DNA of 64,000 bases from Tianweitania aestuarii. GTDB taxonomy: Bacteria > Pseudomonadota > Alphaproteobacteria > Rhizobiales > Rhizobiaceae. The DNA is taken from contig NZ_JAFMNX010000001.1 in the NCBI RefSeq assembly GCF_018457165.1, positions 806,001 to 870,000 on the forward strand, in the 5' to 3' direction. Below are positions 38,106-46,940 of this stretch, one piece after another; the first letter of the stretch is position 1, and each line of letters opens with the position of its first letter. Both the position numbers and the translations under genes were made by a program. The notes below the pieces were generated by a model. The model saw only the letters and a program-made list of their open reading frames with translations, had not been told where the DNA came from and made no database searches.

Positions 38106-38813
38106 TTACATCACCACGATCGGCGTGCCGCTGGGAACGCGGTCGTAGAGGTCGATGATGTCCTGGTTCATCAGGCGCACGCAGCCCGATGACACGTTGC
38201 GGCCGATGGAGGCCCATTCCGGCGAGCCATGGAGACGATAAAGCGTGTCCTGGCCGTTCTGGAAGATGTAGAGCGCGCGGGCGCCGAGCGGATTGCGCAA
38301 ACCGGGTTCCATGCCGCCGTTTTCGACGCTGTAGGGCTCGAGTTCCGGCTGGCGCGCGATCATTTCTGCCGGCGGCTTCCAGTGCGGCCACTTCTTTTTC
38401 CACTGGATCACGCCCTGCCCGGACCAGGCGAACCCTTCGCGGCCCAGACCAACGCCGTAGCGCATCGCCTGACCGTTGGGCATCGTGTAATACAGGAAGT
38501 GACCGCGCGTATCGACGACCACCGTACCCGGGCGCTCGCCCGTCGGGTTCGGCACGATCTGGCGATAGAATTGCGGATCGATCTTCTCATACGGAATCGC
38601 GGGGATCTCGAATCCCTCGTCGTAAACCGGGCCGTACATGGAAGCGGCATTGGAGGATTGGTAGGTCGGCTCGGCCGGGGCAAGCTCGACGACCTGATCA
38701 GCTGGACCGATGCGGGTTGCACAGGATGCCAGGAAAGAGGACGCCGCGAGCACACCGGCACCCATAAGGAAGCGGCGCCGGTCGGGACGGTCGGACGGGT
38801 GGTGAACGGACAT
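38106..38813 (-). CDS. L,D-transpeptidase lipoprotein (paralogue of 23287)
   Basis: The 235-residue protein has a Tat-like start (DRRRFLMGAGVLAASSFLASC) combined with a lipobox (LASC). The YkuD domain spans about residues 90-235, with catalytic LHGSPEWASIGRNVSSGCVRL. It is similar along nearly its whole length to the L,D-transpeptidase in the bet operon (for example GGMEPG, NPLGARALYIF, VSSGC, NQDIIDLYDRVPSGT), so they are paralogues. It should act on peptidoglycan in the periplasm. It has its own terminator and no close same-strand partner. Confidence 0.9.
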   Translation of the reverse strand: MSVHHPSDRPDRRRFLMGAGVLAASSFLASCATRIGPADQVVELAPAEPTYQSSNAASMYGPVYDEGFEIPAIPYEKIDPQFYRQIVPNPTGERPGTVVVDTRGHFLYYTMPNGQAMRYGVGLGREGFAWSGQGVIQWKKKWPHWKPPAEMIARQPELEPYSVENGGMEPGLRNPLGARALYIFQNGQDTLYRLHGSPEWASIGRNVSSGCVRLMNQDIIDLYDRVPSGTPIVVM

Positions 38814-38988
38814 AGACTTGAGATCTGCCTTTTCAACTCAACGCAAAACCAGGGGCACCGACGGCGCCTGGCTTTCAATGCAAGAACACGTGACTGCCTT
38901 AAGAAATCCGGCAGAACCGTGGAAATTCAACCGCTGCGAGCAAACTCCGCCACCACTGTGCCTTAATGGCAACAACATCGAAGGCGGC

Positions 38989-39017
38989 ATCAGGCGCGGA
39001 TCAGGCGCGGATCAGGC
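38989..39017. repeat. 11-bp tandem repeat (2.6 copies) at the end of the haloacid dehalogenase gene
   Basis: ATCAGGCGCGG occurs at 38989-38999 and 39000-39010 and again in part at 39011-39017. The repeat overlaps the stop codon of the minus-strand gene, consistent with a recent slippage duplication. Confidence 0.7.
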
Positions 39018-39660
39018 CAGTCAGATCGGGCAAAACGAGGCTCGGCTTCAGGTCGGGATATTCGTCCGGCATGGTGGCGCGGTTGATCCAGACGGTGCGA
39101 AAACCGAATTGGGCGGCGCCAGCGATATCCCACCGGTTGGAGGACTGAAACGACACCGCATCCGGGTAAAGACGCCACTGTGTGGTGACGAGATCATAGG
39201 TGCCGGGATCGGTCTTGAAGCGGCCGATCGCATCTACGGAAAACACGTCGTCGATGATGTCGTCCAAGGCTGCCGAGCGCACGGCGGCGGCAAGCATGGA
39301 AGGCGAGCCGTTCGACAGGATCGCAATGCGCGCGCCCGATGCCTTGAGGCTGCGAAGCACGGTCGGAACTTCGGGATAACAATCGAGCGTCAAATAGGCG
39401 TCGAGCAGTTTCTGGCGCAGGGAACGGTCGGCGCTCGGCACGCGGGCGAAGGCATAATCGAGCGCTTGTTCGGTCAGCGTCCAGAAATCCTGATAGGTGT
39501 CCATGAGGGTTCGCACCCAGGAATATTCCAGCTGCTTGGCGCGCCAAAGATCCGACAGGAGCTGGCCGTCCGGTCCGATCTCTTCGGCATGGCGGCGCAC
39601 GGCGGCATGCACGTCGAACAAGGTGCCGTAGGCGTCAAAGACATAATGGGAATGAGGCAT
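39001..39660 (-). CDS. (S)-2-haloacid dehalogenase (HAD superfamily, type II)
   Basis: The 219-residue protein has the HAD nucleophile motif FDAYGTLFDVH (Asp9), motif II LSNGSP and the type II-specific FQSSNRWDIAGAAQFGFRTVWINR. Lys in GRFKTDPGTYDL is motif III. These features match haloacid dehalogenases that remove halide from short (S)-2-halo acids. In soil and marine bacteria many relatives act on other small acids, so the exact substrate is not certain. A tandem 11-bp repeat overlaps the stop codon. Confidence 0.87.
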   Translation of the reverse strand: MPHSHYVFDAYGTLFDVHAAVRRHAEEIGPDGQLLSDLWRAKQLEYSWVRTLMDTYQDFWTLTEQALDYAFARVPSADRSLRQKLLDAYLTLDCYPEVPTVLRSLKASGARIAILSNGSPSMLAAAVRSAALDDIIDDVFSVDAIGRFKTDPGTYDLVTTQWRLYPDAVSFQSSNRWDIAGAAQFGFRTVWINRATMPDEYPDLKPSLVLPDLTGLIRA

Positions 39661-39845
39661 GGCTTTGTCCGTGTGGTTCCTGCGAAGGCTTTGGCGTTGC
39701 TGCGCCCGACGTCAAGCCAAGCTGGTTCATGGCCCCACCTGTTCAAGCCGGCTGGACCATCATTCCACAGGCTCGAGGGTGTTGACGCACCTGGAAAGAA
39801 GGTCCTTTGTGCGCACTCGAAACGACACGTGGGATCGCCCTGATT

Positions 39846-40721
39846 ATGACTGAAAGCAAGCCAGCCAAGACCAAGACCTGGACCTATCTGGACGGCGACT
39901 GGATCGAAGGCAACCCGATGATCGTGGGTCCGCAAACCCATGCGATGTGGATGGCCTCGACCGTATTCGACGGCGCGCGCTGGTTCGAGGGCGTTGCGCC
40001 CGATCTCGACCTGCATGCGGCGCGCGTCAACGTTTCATCGGTCAATCTCGGCATGAAGGCGACGATGAGCGCCGACGAGATCATCGGCATCACCAAGGAC
40101 GGTTTGAAGAAGTTCGACGGCAATACGGCTGTTTACATCCGGCCGATGTATTGGGCCGAGAACGGCGGCTATATGGGCGTGACGGCGGATCCGGAATCGA
40201 CCCGTTTCCTTCTGTCGCTCTACGAATCGCCGATGCTGCCGCCGAGCGGCTTTTCGGTGACGCAGTCGCCGTTCCGCCGGCCATCGCTCGAAACCATGCC
40301 GACCAATGCCAAGGCCGGCTGCCTTTATCCCAACAATGCCCGCGCCATTCTGGAAGCCCGTTCGCGCGGCTACGACAATGCGCTGGTGCTCGATATGCTC
40401 GGCAATGTCGCGGAAACGGGCACGTCGAACGTGTTCATGGTCAAGGATGGCGTCGTTTATACGCCGATCCCCAACGGCAGCTTCCTGTCGGGCATCACCC
40501 GCATGCGCAACATCATGCTCCTGCGCGAAGCCGGCTACGAGGTCGTCGAAAAGTCGCTGAAGGTCGCCGATTTCGTGGATGCGGACGAAGTGTTCTCCAC
40601 CGGCAACCATTCAAAGGTCGTGCCGATCATCAAGGTCGAGAACAAGGACTTCCAGCCGGGTCCGGTGGCCAAGAAAACGCGCGAACTTTATTGGGACTGG
40701 GCGCACTCCACGTCGGTCTGA
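39846..40721 (+). CDS. Branched-chain amino-acid aminotransferase (class IV)
   Basis: This PLP-dependent class IV aminotransferase of 291 residues has the lysine-bearing motif TNAKAGCLYPNN (Schiff-base Lys) and the class signature VLDMLGNVAETGTSNVF. Its likely substrates are leucine, isoleucine and valine with 2-oxoglutarate. Related D-amino-acid or aminodeoxychorismate enzymes cannot be fully excluded. ATG 39846 is preferred; an in-frame GTG at 39807 has no better context. It is monocistronic as far as visible. Confidence 0.85.
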   Translation: MTESKPAKTKTWTYLDGDWIEGNPMIVGPQTHAMWMASTVFDGARWFEGVAPDLDLHAARVNVSSVNLGMKATMSADEIIGITKDGLKKFDGNTAVYIRPMYWAENGGYMGVTADPESTRFLLSLYESPMLPPSGFSVTQSPFRRPSLETMPTNAKAGCLYPNNARAILEARSRGYDNALVLDMLGNVAETGTSNVFMVKDGVVYTPIPNGSFLSGITRMRNIMLLREAGYEVVEKSLKVADFVDADEVFSTGNHSKVVPIIKVENKDFQPGPVAKKTRELYWDWAHSTSV

Positions 40722-40757
40722 CCCGAGCAGAATTTTCGTCCGACGTTTTTTGACGCG

Positions 40758-40785
40758 TTGTCATCACGACGTCGGTGCCTATGTT
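40758..40785 (+). promoter_or_regulatory. Candidate sodB promoter
   Basis: TTGTCA (40758-40763) and TATGTT (40780-40785) are 16 bases apart, about 45 bases upstream of the superoxide dismutase start. Confidence 0.35.
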
Positions 40786-40828
40786 TCATTTGTAATCCAC
40801 ACAGCCATTTAATTAGGGAGATTGACCA

Positions 40829-41431
40829 ATGGCCTTCGAACTTCCCGAACTGCCGTACGACTACGAGGCGCTTCAGCCCTACATGTCGAAGGAAACGCTG
40901 GAGTACCATCACGACAAGCACCACAAGGCGTATGTCGACATGGGCAACACGCTGGCGGAAAAGGCCGGCATGGCCGGCAAGTCGGTGGAAGAGATCGTCA
41001 AGGCTTCCTATGGCAAGGACCAGCCGCTCTTCAACAACGCCGCACAGCACTACAACCACATCCATTTCTGGAAGTGGATGAAGAAGGACGGCGGCGGCAA
41101 GAGCCTTCCGGGCAAGCTGCAGACGGCTTTCGACAGCGATCTCGGCGGCTACGACAAGTTCCGCAACGACTTCATCGACGCCGGCAAGGGCCAGTTCGGT
41201 TCAGGCTGGGCCTGGGTTGCCGTCAAGGATGGCAAGCTCGAGATCATGAAGACGCCGAACGGCGAGAACCCGCTGGTGCACGGCGCCACGCCGATCCTCG
41301 GCGTCGATGTGTGGGAGCATTCCTATTACATCGACTACCGCAACGCCCGTCCGAAGTATCTCGAAGCCTTCGTCGACAACCTCATCAACTGGGACTACGT
41401 CCTGGAGCGCTACGAAGCCGCTTCGGCCTGA
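40829..41431 (+). CDS. sodB: Superoxide dismutase (Fe/Mn type)
   Basis: The 200-residue enzyme dismutates superoxide in the cytosol. The four metal ligands are visible: His in LEYHHDKHH (about residue 27), His in NNAAQHYNHIHFW (about 74), and Asp and His in DVWEHSYYID (about 160-164). The Gln-containing GQFGSGWAWV pattern at 120-130 is closer to the iron type, but metal use cannot be settled from sequence. A strong hairpin terminator follows directly. Confidence 0.95.
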   Translation: MAFELPELPYDYEALQPYMSKETLEYHHDKHHKAYVDMGNTLAEKAGMAGKSVEEIVKASYGKDQPLFNNAAQHYNHIHFWKWMKKDGGGKSLPGKLQTAFDSDLGGYDKFRNDFIDAGKGQFGSGWAWVAVKDGKLEIMKTPNGENPLVHGATPILGVDVWEHSYYIDYRNARPKYLEAFVDNLINWDYVLERYEAASA

Positions 41432-41451
41432 TCCGTTCAGGTTGGTTAAAC

Positions 41452-41475
41452 AAGCCCCGCTTCGGCGGGGCTTTT
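41452..41475 (+). terminator. Rho-independent terminator after sodB
   Basis: AAGCCCCGC and GCGGGGCTT form a nine-base-pair stem with a TTCG tetraloop, followed by a T-rich stretch. Confidence 0.9.
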
Positions 41476-41507
41476 CTTTGCTCACGACGTCAATCGTTGA
41501 ACGCTGT

Positions 41508-41517
41508 GTTCATGAAC
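41508..41517. promoter_or_regulatory. 10-bp palindrome GTTCATGAAC upstream of cytochrome c'
   Basis: This perfect palindrome lies about 92 bases before the cytochrome c' gene. GAAC-N5-GTTC also overlaps it (41499-41511). It could be an operator, but no regulator can be named. Confidence 0.3.
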
Positions 41518-41609
41518 TCAGAACCAGCTTCACATTTGTTTGTCCGAGACTTTTCCTTCGTAACGTGCATGCTGCCGCTTAGGGACTGTCGATCTCTTGA
41601 GAGGACTGG

Positions 41610-42047
41610 ATGAAGAAGATCGTACTCACCGCTGGTTTGCTGGCCATGTCTTTTGGAATGGCTCATGCTGACCCTATCGCCGACCGCCAGGCGCTCATGA
41701 AGGATATGGGCAAGGCTGTTGGCTCTGTTGCCAAGATCGCCAAGGGCGAGCAGCCGTTCGATGCTGCCACCGTCAAGACGGCGCTGGAAACGCTGGCAAC
41801 CGATGCGCAGAAGCTCGATGCCGACAAGCTGTTCCCCGAAGGAACGGAAACGGGCGGCGATACGGAAGCCTCGCCGAAGATCTGGGAGGATCGCGACGGC
41901 TTCAAGGAGCAGATCGCCAAGTATCAGGCCGATACTGCTGCCGCAGTGAAGGCCGATCCGCAGGATCTCGAATCCTTCCAGATGGCGTTCAAGTCGATCA
42001 CCGCCAATTGCGGCGCCTGCCACCAGACCTATCGCGTCAAGAAGTGA
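41610..42047 (+). CDS. Cytochrome c' (class II)
   Basis: The 145-residue protein has an N-terminal signal peptide (cleavage near MAHA-DP) and a C-terminal CGACH haem-binding motif at about residues 133-137. The four-helix bundle in between is the cytochrome c' pattern. Such proteins bind a five-coordinate haem that takes NO or CO, or act as electron carriers in the periplasm. It ends seven bases before the dihaem cytochrome gene, so the two are probably co-transcribed. Confidence 0.9.
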   Translation: MKKIVLTAGLLAMSFGMAHADPIADRQALMKDMGKAVGSVAKIAKGEQPFDAATVKTALETLATDAQKLDADKLFPEGTETGGDTEASPKIWEDRDGFKEQIAKYQADTAAAVKADPQDLESFQMAFKSITANCGACHQTYRVKK

Positions 42048-42054
42048 TCGTGAC

Positions 42055-42987
42055 GTGAGATGGCCAGCCAAGATCGGCTTGACCGTTGTCGGGCTGGGCA
42101 TCGTCGCAGTAGGAGCCGCCTGGTTCCTGTCTGCGCCACAACGCGTGTCGGCGCAAACGCTGGCAGCGCTCGACGCGGGTGACGCGCAAGCCGGCCGCCG
42201 CATCTTCTTTGCGGCGGGTTGTGCGTCCTGTCATGCCAAGCCCGGATCCGAAGGCGATGCGCTGATGGAATTGCCGGGTGGCGTGAAGCTCGCCACCGAC
42301 TTCGGCACGTTTGTCGCGCCGAACATTTCCCAGCATCCGACCGATGGCATCGGCAACTGGTCGGTTGAGGATCTGGCTAATGCGATGATGAAGGGCGTGA
42401 CGCCGGACGGTACGCATCTTTATCCCGCCTTTCCCTACACATCCTATGCCCGCATGGAGCCCGGTGATATCGCCGATCTCTATGCGTTCCTGAAAACCAC
42501 GCCTGCCGTGGCAGGTGCGGCGTCGCCCAATGAGGTACGCTTCCCTTTCAACATTCGCCGCGGTCTGGGTCTGTGGAAGCAGCTCAATCTCAGCGCGGAG
42601 CCGGTGATTGCCTTGGGTGACGATGCGTCCGAGCAGGTGCGTCTCGGGCAATATCTGGTGGAAGGTCCCGGCCATTGCGGGGAATGCCACACGCCGCGAA
42701 ACATGACCGGCGGTTCGATCAAGACGGAGTGGCTGGCTGGCAGCGTGGCGGCGGAAGGTGAGGGCAGTGTCCCGAACATCACGCCGGACGGTGCTGTCGG
42801 TGACTGGTCGCAATCCGATCTCGTGAACTACTTCGAGACCGGCTTTACCCCCGATTACGATTCGGTCGGCGGTTCGATGGTCGAGGTTCAGAAGAACCTC
42901 GCGCAGTTGCGCCCGGAAGACCGCGAAGCGATCGCGGCCTATCTCAAGGCGATCCCGGGCAGGCCGAACGGCTATCCGGCGCGCTGA
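42055..42987 (+). CDS. Dihaem cytochrome c
   Basis: The 310-residue protein starts at GTG 42055 with an N-terminal membrane segment (about residues 8-25) that may anchor it or be cleaved. Two class I cytochrome c domains follow, with haem motifs CASCH (residues 56-60) and CGECH (208-212). Each has a Met-containing segment downstream that could supply the sixth ligand. It resembles the cytochrome subunits of membrane-bound periplasmic dehydrogenases, but no dehydrogenase gene is adjacent. Its redox partner may be the cytochrome c' encoded upstream. Confidence 0.88.
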   Translation: MRWPAKIGLTVVGLGIVAVGAAWFLSAPQRVSAQTLAALDAGDAQAGRRIFFAAGCASCHAKPGSEGDALMELPGGVKLATDFGTFVAPNISQHPTDGIGNWSVEDLANAMMKGVTPDGTHLYPAFPYTSYARMEPGDIADLYAFLKTTPAVAGAASPNEVRFPFNIRRGLGLWKQLNLSAEPVIALGDDASEQVRLGQYLVEGPGHCGECHTPRNMTGGSIKTEWLAGSVAAEGEGSVPNITPDGAVGDWSQSDLVNYFETGFTPDYDSVGGSMVEVQKNLAQLRPEDREAIAAYLKAIPGRPNGYPAR

Positions 42988-44472
42988 TCAGTCCGCCACG
43001 GGCGCATGGTGAACTGTGCCATGCGCTTCTTTCTCCTTTGGTGCCTTCAAGAAGAAGGTCACGAGAATGGCGACGCTGCCAAAGGCCAGGAACTCGTAGG
43101 AGATGGCCGCGCGAATGGCTTCCGCATAGGCCACTCGATCGCCTGTGCCGCCTTGTCCATCCAGCACCATGAAGAAGATCTGGCCGACGATCGCCACACC
43201 GAAGGCAGCGCCCATCTGCTGGAAGGATTGCAGCGCGCCTGAGCCGGACCCCGCATCGCGCGTCGGCACATTGGCGAGAACGCTCTGGAACAAGGATGAG
43301 ATCGTGCCGCCGAGGCCGACGCCGCCGAGGAACAGGCCGGGCGCGATCGTCCAATGATCGGCAAAGCTGGTGACTTCCGGCAAAACGATGCGCAGCCACA
43401 GCATGGCCCCAACCAGAAGCGTCGTGCCGGCCGCCACGCGCTGGCGCAAAAAGCGGCTGCCGAGGCGGTTGTTGACCAGCGAGATGAGCAGCACGCCGAC
43501 GGGAAAGGGGATGGTGCTCAAGCCGGATTGCAGCGGCGTGAAGCCGAGGCCGCTTTGCAGAAACAGCGCCAGCACCATGAAGAAGCCGGCGACGCCTGAA
43601 AAGAACAGCACCACCATCAAACCGCCCAGCATGTAGTTGCTGTTCGACAGAAGATGGGCCGGCAGAAGCTGCGCCTTGTTCGTCTTTTCGCGCTTGTGCT
43701 CGAAGGCGTAGAAGCAGCCGAAACCGACCAGCGCCAGCGCAACGAGGCCGAAGATCCAGATCGGCCAGCCGAAACCGCGGCCTTCGATCAAAGCGAAGAT
43801 GATCAGGAACACCGAAGCGCCGGCAAGCAGCGTGCCGCCGGTGTCGTTCTTGATCGTCCGGTCGCCGGGGATCGAGGGCACCACGATCTGCGCGGCGATC
43901 AGCGCGATGATGCCGACGGGAATGTTGACGAGAAAGATCGGCCGCCAGTCGAGGCCGGCAATATCGGCGTTGATCAGAAGGCCGCCGGCGAGCGGTCCGG
44001 CAACGGAAGCCAGACCTGCACTCAGGCCGAAGAAGGAAAACGCTGCGCCGCGTTCATGCGGCGGAAAGATCACCTGCACAATGGCCAGCACCTGCGGCAT
44101 CATCATTGCGCCAGAAAAGCCCTGAAGCGCGCGTGCGGCAACCAGCCAGTTGATCGACGGAGCCATGCCGCACAGGGCGGAAAACAGCGTAAAACCCGAC
44201 ACGCCGAGCAGGAACATGCGCTTTCGCCCGATACGGTCGCCAAGCCGTCCGAAGGGAAGGAGGCCGATCGCAAAGGCCAGGATATAGGCCGCCACCACCC
44301 ATTCGATCTGGCTTGGCGAGGCTTCCAGATTGCGCTGCAGGCTGGGCAGCGCGACGTTCACGATGTTCACGTCGATGAGGTTCATGAAGCCGGCGAGCAG
44401 CAAAATGATCAGCATCAGCCAACGCCGCTCATAGGGTTGCTGCGGCGAAACGGAATGCGGCGGCTGGGACAT
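42988..44472 (-). CDS. MFS multidrug exporter, DHA2 (EmrB/QacA) family
   Basis: The product of about 494 residues has 14 predicted membrane helices. DHA2 motifs are LIDVNIVNVALPSLQ (TM1, motif D1), GRLGDRIGRKRMF (motif A) and the antiporter motif C region GPLAGGLLIN. It should export toxic compounds using the proton gradient. ATG 44472 (MSQPPHSV) is chosen; a GTG at 44523 would add 17 residues that do not resemble the family. It ends right at the stop of the convergent cytochrome gene, with no terminator between. Confidence 0.88.
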   Translation of the reverse strand: MSQPPHSVSPQQPYERRWLMLIILLLAGFMNLIDVNIVNVALPSLQRNLEASPSQIEWVVAAYILAFAIGLLPFGRLGDRIGRKRMFLLGVSGFTLFSALCGMAPSINWLVAARALQGFSGAMMMPQVLAIVQVIFPPHERGAAFSFFGLSAGLASVAGPLAGGLLINADIAGLDWRPIFLVNIPVGIIALIAAQIVVPSIPGDRTIKNDTGGTLLAGASVFLIIFALIEGRGFGWPIWIFGLVALALVGFGCFYAFEHKREKTNKAQLLPAHLLSNSNYMLGGLMVVLFFSGVAGFFMVLALFLQSGLGFTPLQSGLSTIPFPVGVLLISLVNNRLGSRFLRQRVAAGTTLLVGAMLWLRIVLPEVTSFADHWTIAPGLFLGGVGLGGTISSLFQSVLANVPTRDAGSGSGALQSFQQMGAAFGVAIVGQIFFMVLDGQGGTGDRVAYAEAIRAAISYEFLAFGSVAILVTFFLKAPKEKEAHGTVHHAPVAD

Positions 44473-44577
44473 GGAAAGACTTTCGGAAACGCGACCGGTC
44501 AGCCGCGGCAGGGAACCAGACACAGAAGCTTCGAGCGCGCGGATGGTTGCCCCATCCGCGCCGCTTCGATCAAAGCT

Positions 44578-46674
44578 TCAGCCTTTTCCTGCCACCTTCA
44601 GCGCGAAGGCGTAGGAATAGGCGATCTCTTCCAGCCGCGAGAAGCGACCGGACGCGCCTGCATGACCGGCATCCATGTTGATGCGGAACAGCACGGGATT
44701 GTCGGAGGTCGAGCGGTCGCGCAGCCGCGCCACCCATTTCGCCGGCTCCCAATAGGTCACGCGCGGATCGGTGAGGCCGGCGACCGCGAGGATCGGCGGG
44801 TAGGGATGCGCGCCGACATTGTCATAAGGCGAATACGCGGCGATCGCCTTGTAGTCCGCATCCGAGGTGATCGGATTGCCCCATTCGGGCCATTCCGGCG
44901 GGGTGAGCGGCAGTGTGTCATCGAGCATGGTGGACAACACGTCGACGAATGGCACTTCGGCGATGATGCCGCCGAAATCTTCCGGGGCGAGATTGGCGAT
45001 CGCCCCCATCAGCATGCCGCCAGCCGATCCGCCCTGCGCGACGATACGGTCATGGCCGGTGTATCCTTCGCCGACCAGATGCTTCGCTGCCGCGATAAAG
45101 TCGGTGAAGGTGTTCTGCTTGGCGGCGCGCTTGCCGTTTTCGTACCAGGCATAGCCCTTGTCCTTGCCGCCACGAACATGCGCGATGGCGTAAACAAAGC
45201 CGCGATCCACCAGGGACAGACAGTTGGTGTTGAAGCTGGCGGGAATGGTCATGCCATAGGAGCCGTAGCCATAAAGCAGGCAGGGCGCGGAGCCGTCGAG
45301 CTTCGTGTCGCGACGATACAGCAGGGACACGGGAACGAGCTCGCCATCGGCGGCCGGCGCCATCAAGCGGCGGGTGACGTAATCGTCAGGATTATGGCCG
45401 GACGGCACTTCCTGCGTCTTGAGAAGCGTGCGCTCGCGCGTGCGCATGTTGTAGTCGAACAGCTGCGACGGCGTGGTCATGGAAGAATAAGAGAAGCGGA
45501 TCGTGTCCGTGTCATATTCCAGCGACCCGCCGAGGCCGAGCGAATAGGCTTCCTCGTCAAAGGCGATGCGATGCTCTTCGCCGGTTGAACGCTCGCGCAC
45601 GACGATGCGCGGCAGGCCATCCTTGCGCTCCAGCCAGACAAGGAAGTCGCGGAAGGATTCGATCGACAGGATCAGGCGACCCGGCTCATGCGGCACGATC
45701 TCGCGCCAGTTTTCTCGGACCGGATCGGCAACCGGCGCTTCCATGATCTTGAAATCCTTGGCGCCATCCGCATTGGTCAGAATGAAGAAGACATCGCCGC
45801 CTTCTTCCAGATCATACTGCATGCCGGTTTCGCGTGCCGCGACGAGCTTGGGCGTGGCATTCGCATCGTCGGCCGGGAAGATGCGGTATTCGGAGGTCTC
45901 GTGATCGTGGATCGAGATCATGATCCACTTGTTGTCGCGCGTGCCGCCGACGCCGACGAAGAAGCCGTGATCGTCTTCTTCGAAGATCAGCCGGTCAGTT
46001 TCCGCTGCCGTGCCGATCGCATGATGGAAGACGCGTGAGGGACGATGATTGGCATCGAGCTTCGTATAGAAGAAGCCGTCGCTGCCGGCACTCCAGACGC
46101 CTTCGCCACCGGTATCGGGCACGACTTCGTCGAGGTCCTGACCGTTGTCGAGGGTACGCACGCGCAGTGCGTAGAACTCGGACCCCTTGTCGTCATTGCC
46201 CCAAAGCAGGCGGGCATGATCGGGTGAATGATCGACGCCGCCGAGGTGGAAATACGCGCGGTCGGCGGCTTCCTTGTCGCCATCGAGCAGGATCACCTGC
46301 TCGCCACCGTTGCGCGGGGTGCGGAAATAGCGGGGCTGTTCGCCGCCGAGCACATAGGACGAACCGTAAGCGAACGGCCCATCCTTCATCGGGACGGACT
46401 GGTCGTCTTCCTTGATGCGGCCGCGCATTTCCTTGAACAGCGTCTCGCGCAGCGCTGCCGTGTCCGCCATCATCGCCGTTTGATAAACGGTTTCGGCTTC
46501 CAGGTGAGTGCGGATTGCGGGGTCGAGCAGGGTCGGGTCGCGGAACACGTCCTGCCAGTTGTCGGCGCGCAACCAGGCATAATCGTCCTCGCGCGTGATT
46601 CCGTGACGCGTATCGCGCCAATCGCGGCGCATGGTGGATGGCGGCGTGATGGCGGGGAATTTGGGGTCTGTCAT
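44578..46674 (-). CDS. ptrB: Oligopeptidase B
   Basis: This S9 serine peptidase of about 698 residues cleaves short peptides after Arg or Lys. The N-terminal seven-bladed propeller (about 70-410) is followed by an alpha/beta hydrolase domain. That domain has the nucleophile motif GGSAGG, Asp in the segment VAGLTDPRV and His in NMDAGHAG. The prolyl-oligopeptidase pattern YGSYG is present too. ATG 46674 (MTDPKF) is chosen over an upstream TTG. It is probably cytosolic, since no signal peptide is seen. Confidence 0.93.
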   Translation of the reverse strand: MTDPKFPAITPPSTMRRDWRDTRHGITREDDYAWLRADNWQDVFRDPTLLDPAIRTHLEAETVYQTAMMADTAALRETLFKEMRGRIKEDDQSVPMKDGPFAYGSSYVLGGEQPRYFRTPRNGGEQVILLDGDKEAADRAYFHLGGVDHSPDHARLLWGNDDKGSEFYALRVRTLDNGQDLDEVVPDTGGEGVWSAGSDGFFYTKLDANHRPSRVFHHAIGTAAETDRLIFEEDDHGFFVGVGGTRDNKWIMISIHDHETSEYRIFPADDANATPKLVAARETGMQYDLEEGGDVFFILTNADGAKDFKIMEAPVADPVRENWREIVPHEPGRLILSIESFRDFLVWLERKDGLPRIVVRERSTGEEHRIAFDEEAYSLGLGGSLEYDTDTIRFSYSSMTTPSQLFDYNMRTRERTLLKTQEVPSGHNPDDYVTRRLMAPAADGELVPVSLLYRRDTKLDGSAPCLLYGYGSYGMTIPASFNTNCLSLVDRGFVYAIAHVRGGKDKGYAWYENGKRAAKQNTFTDFIAAAKHLVGEGYTGHDRIVAQGGSAGGMLMGAIANLAPEDFGGIIAEVPFVDVLSTMLDDTLPLTPPEWPEWGNPITSDADYKAIAAYSPYDNVGAHPYPPILAVAGLTDPRVTYWEPAKWVARLRDRSTSDNPVLFRINMDAGHAGASGRFSRLEEIAYSYAFALKVAGKG

Positions 46675-46940
46675 GGAGCTCTCTAACAAGAAAGTGAATG
46701 TTTACAAAGGCTTCTGCTCTGCACAAGAAGCGCGATATCGGTTGGCGTGTAAATCACGGGGAACATAGGCATTCCCGGCCGCCAAGTCACCGCGCCAAGG
46801 CCTCAGAAACCCGTGGATGAGGTGCTGGAGCTGCATTTCCGCTATTGTTTAGGGCATTTAGCGGGTGGCAGTTGGTCATGACACGCGATAGGCAGGCAAA
46901 CCGACCGGGGCAGAGCCCGTTTTAACCTCCAGGGACAAGC

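Noticed and set aside
43654-45588. 644-codon plus-strand frame across the MFS exporter and oligopeptidase B genes
   Set aside because: Both genes it opposes are unambiguous, and the product is rich in Arg, His and Gln without a fold-like pattern.
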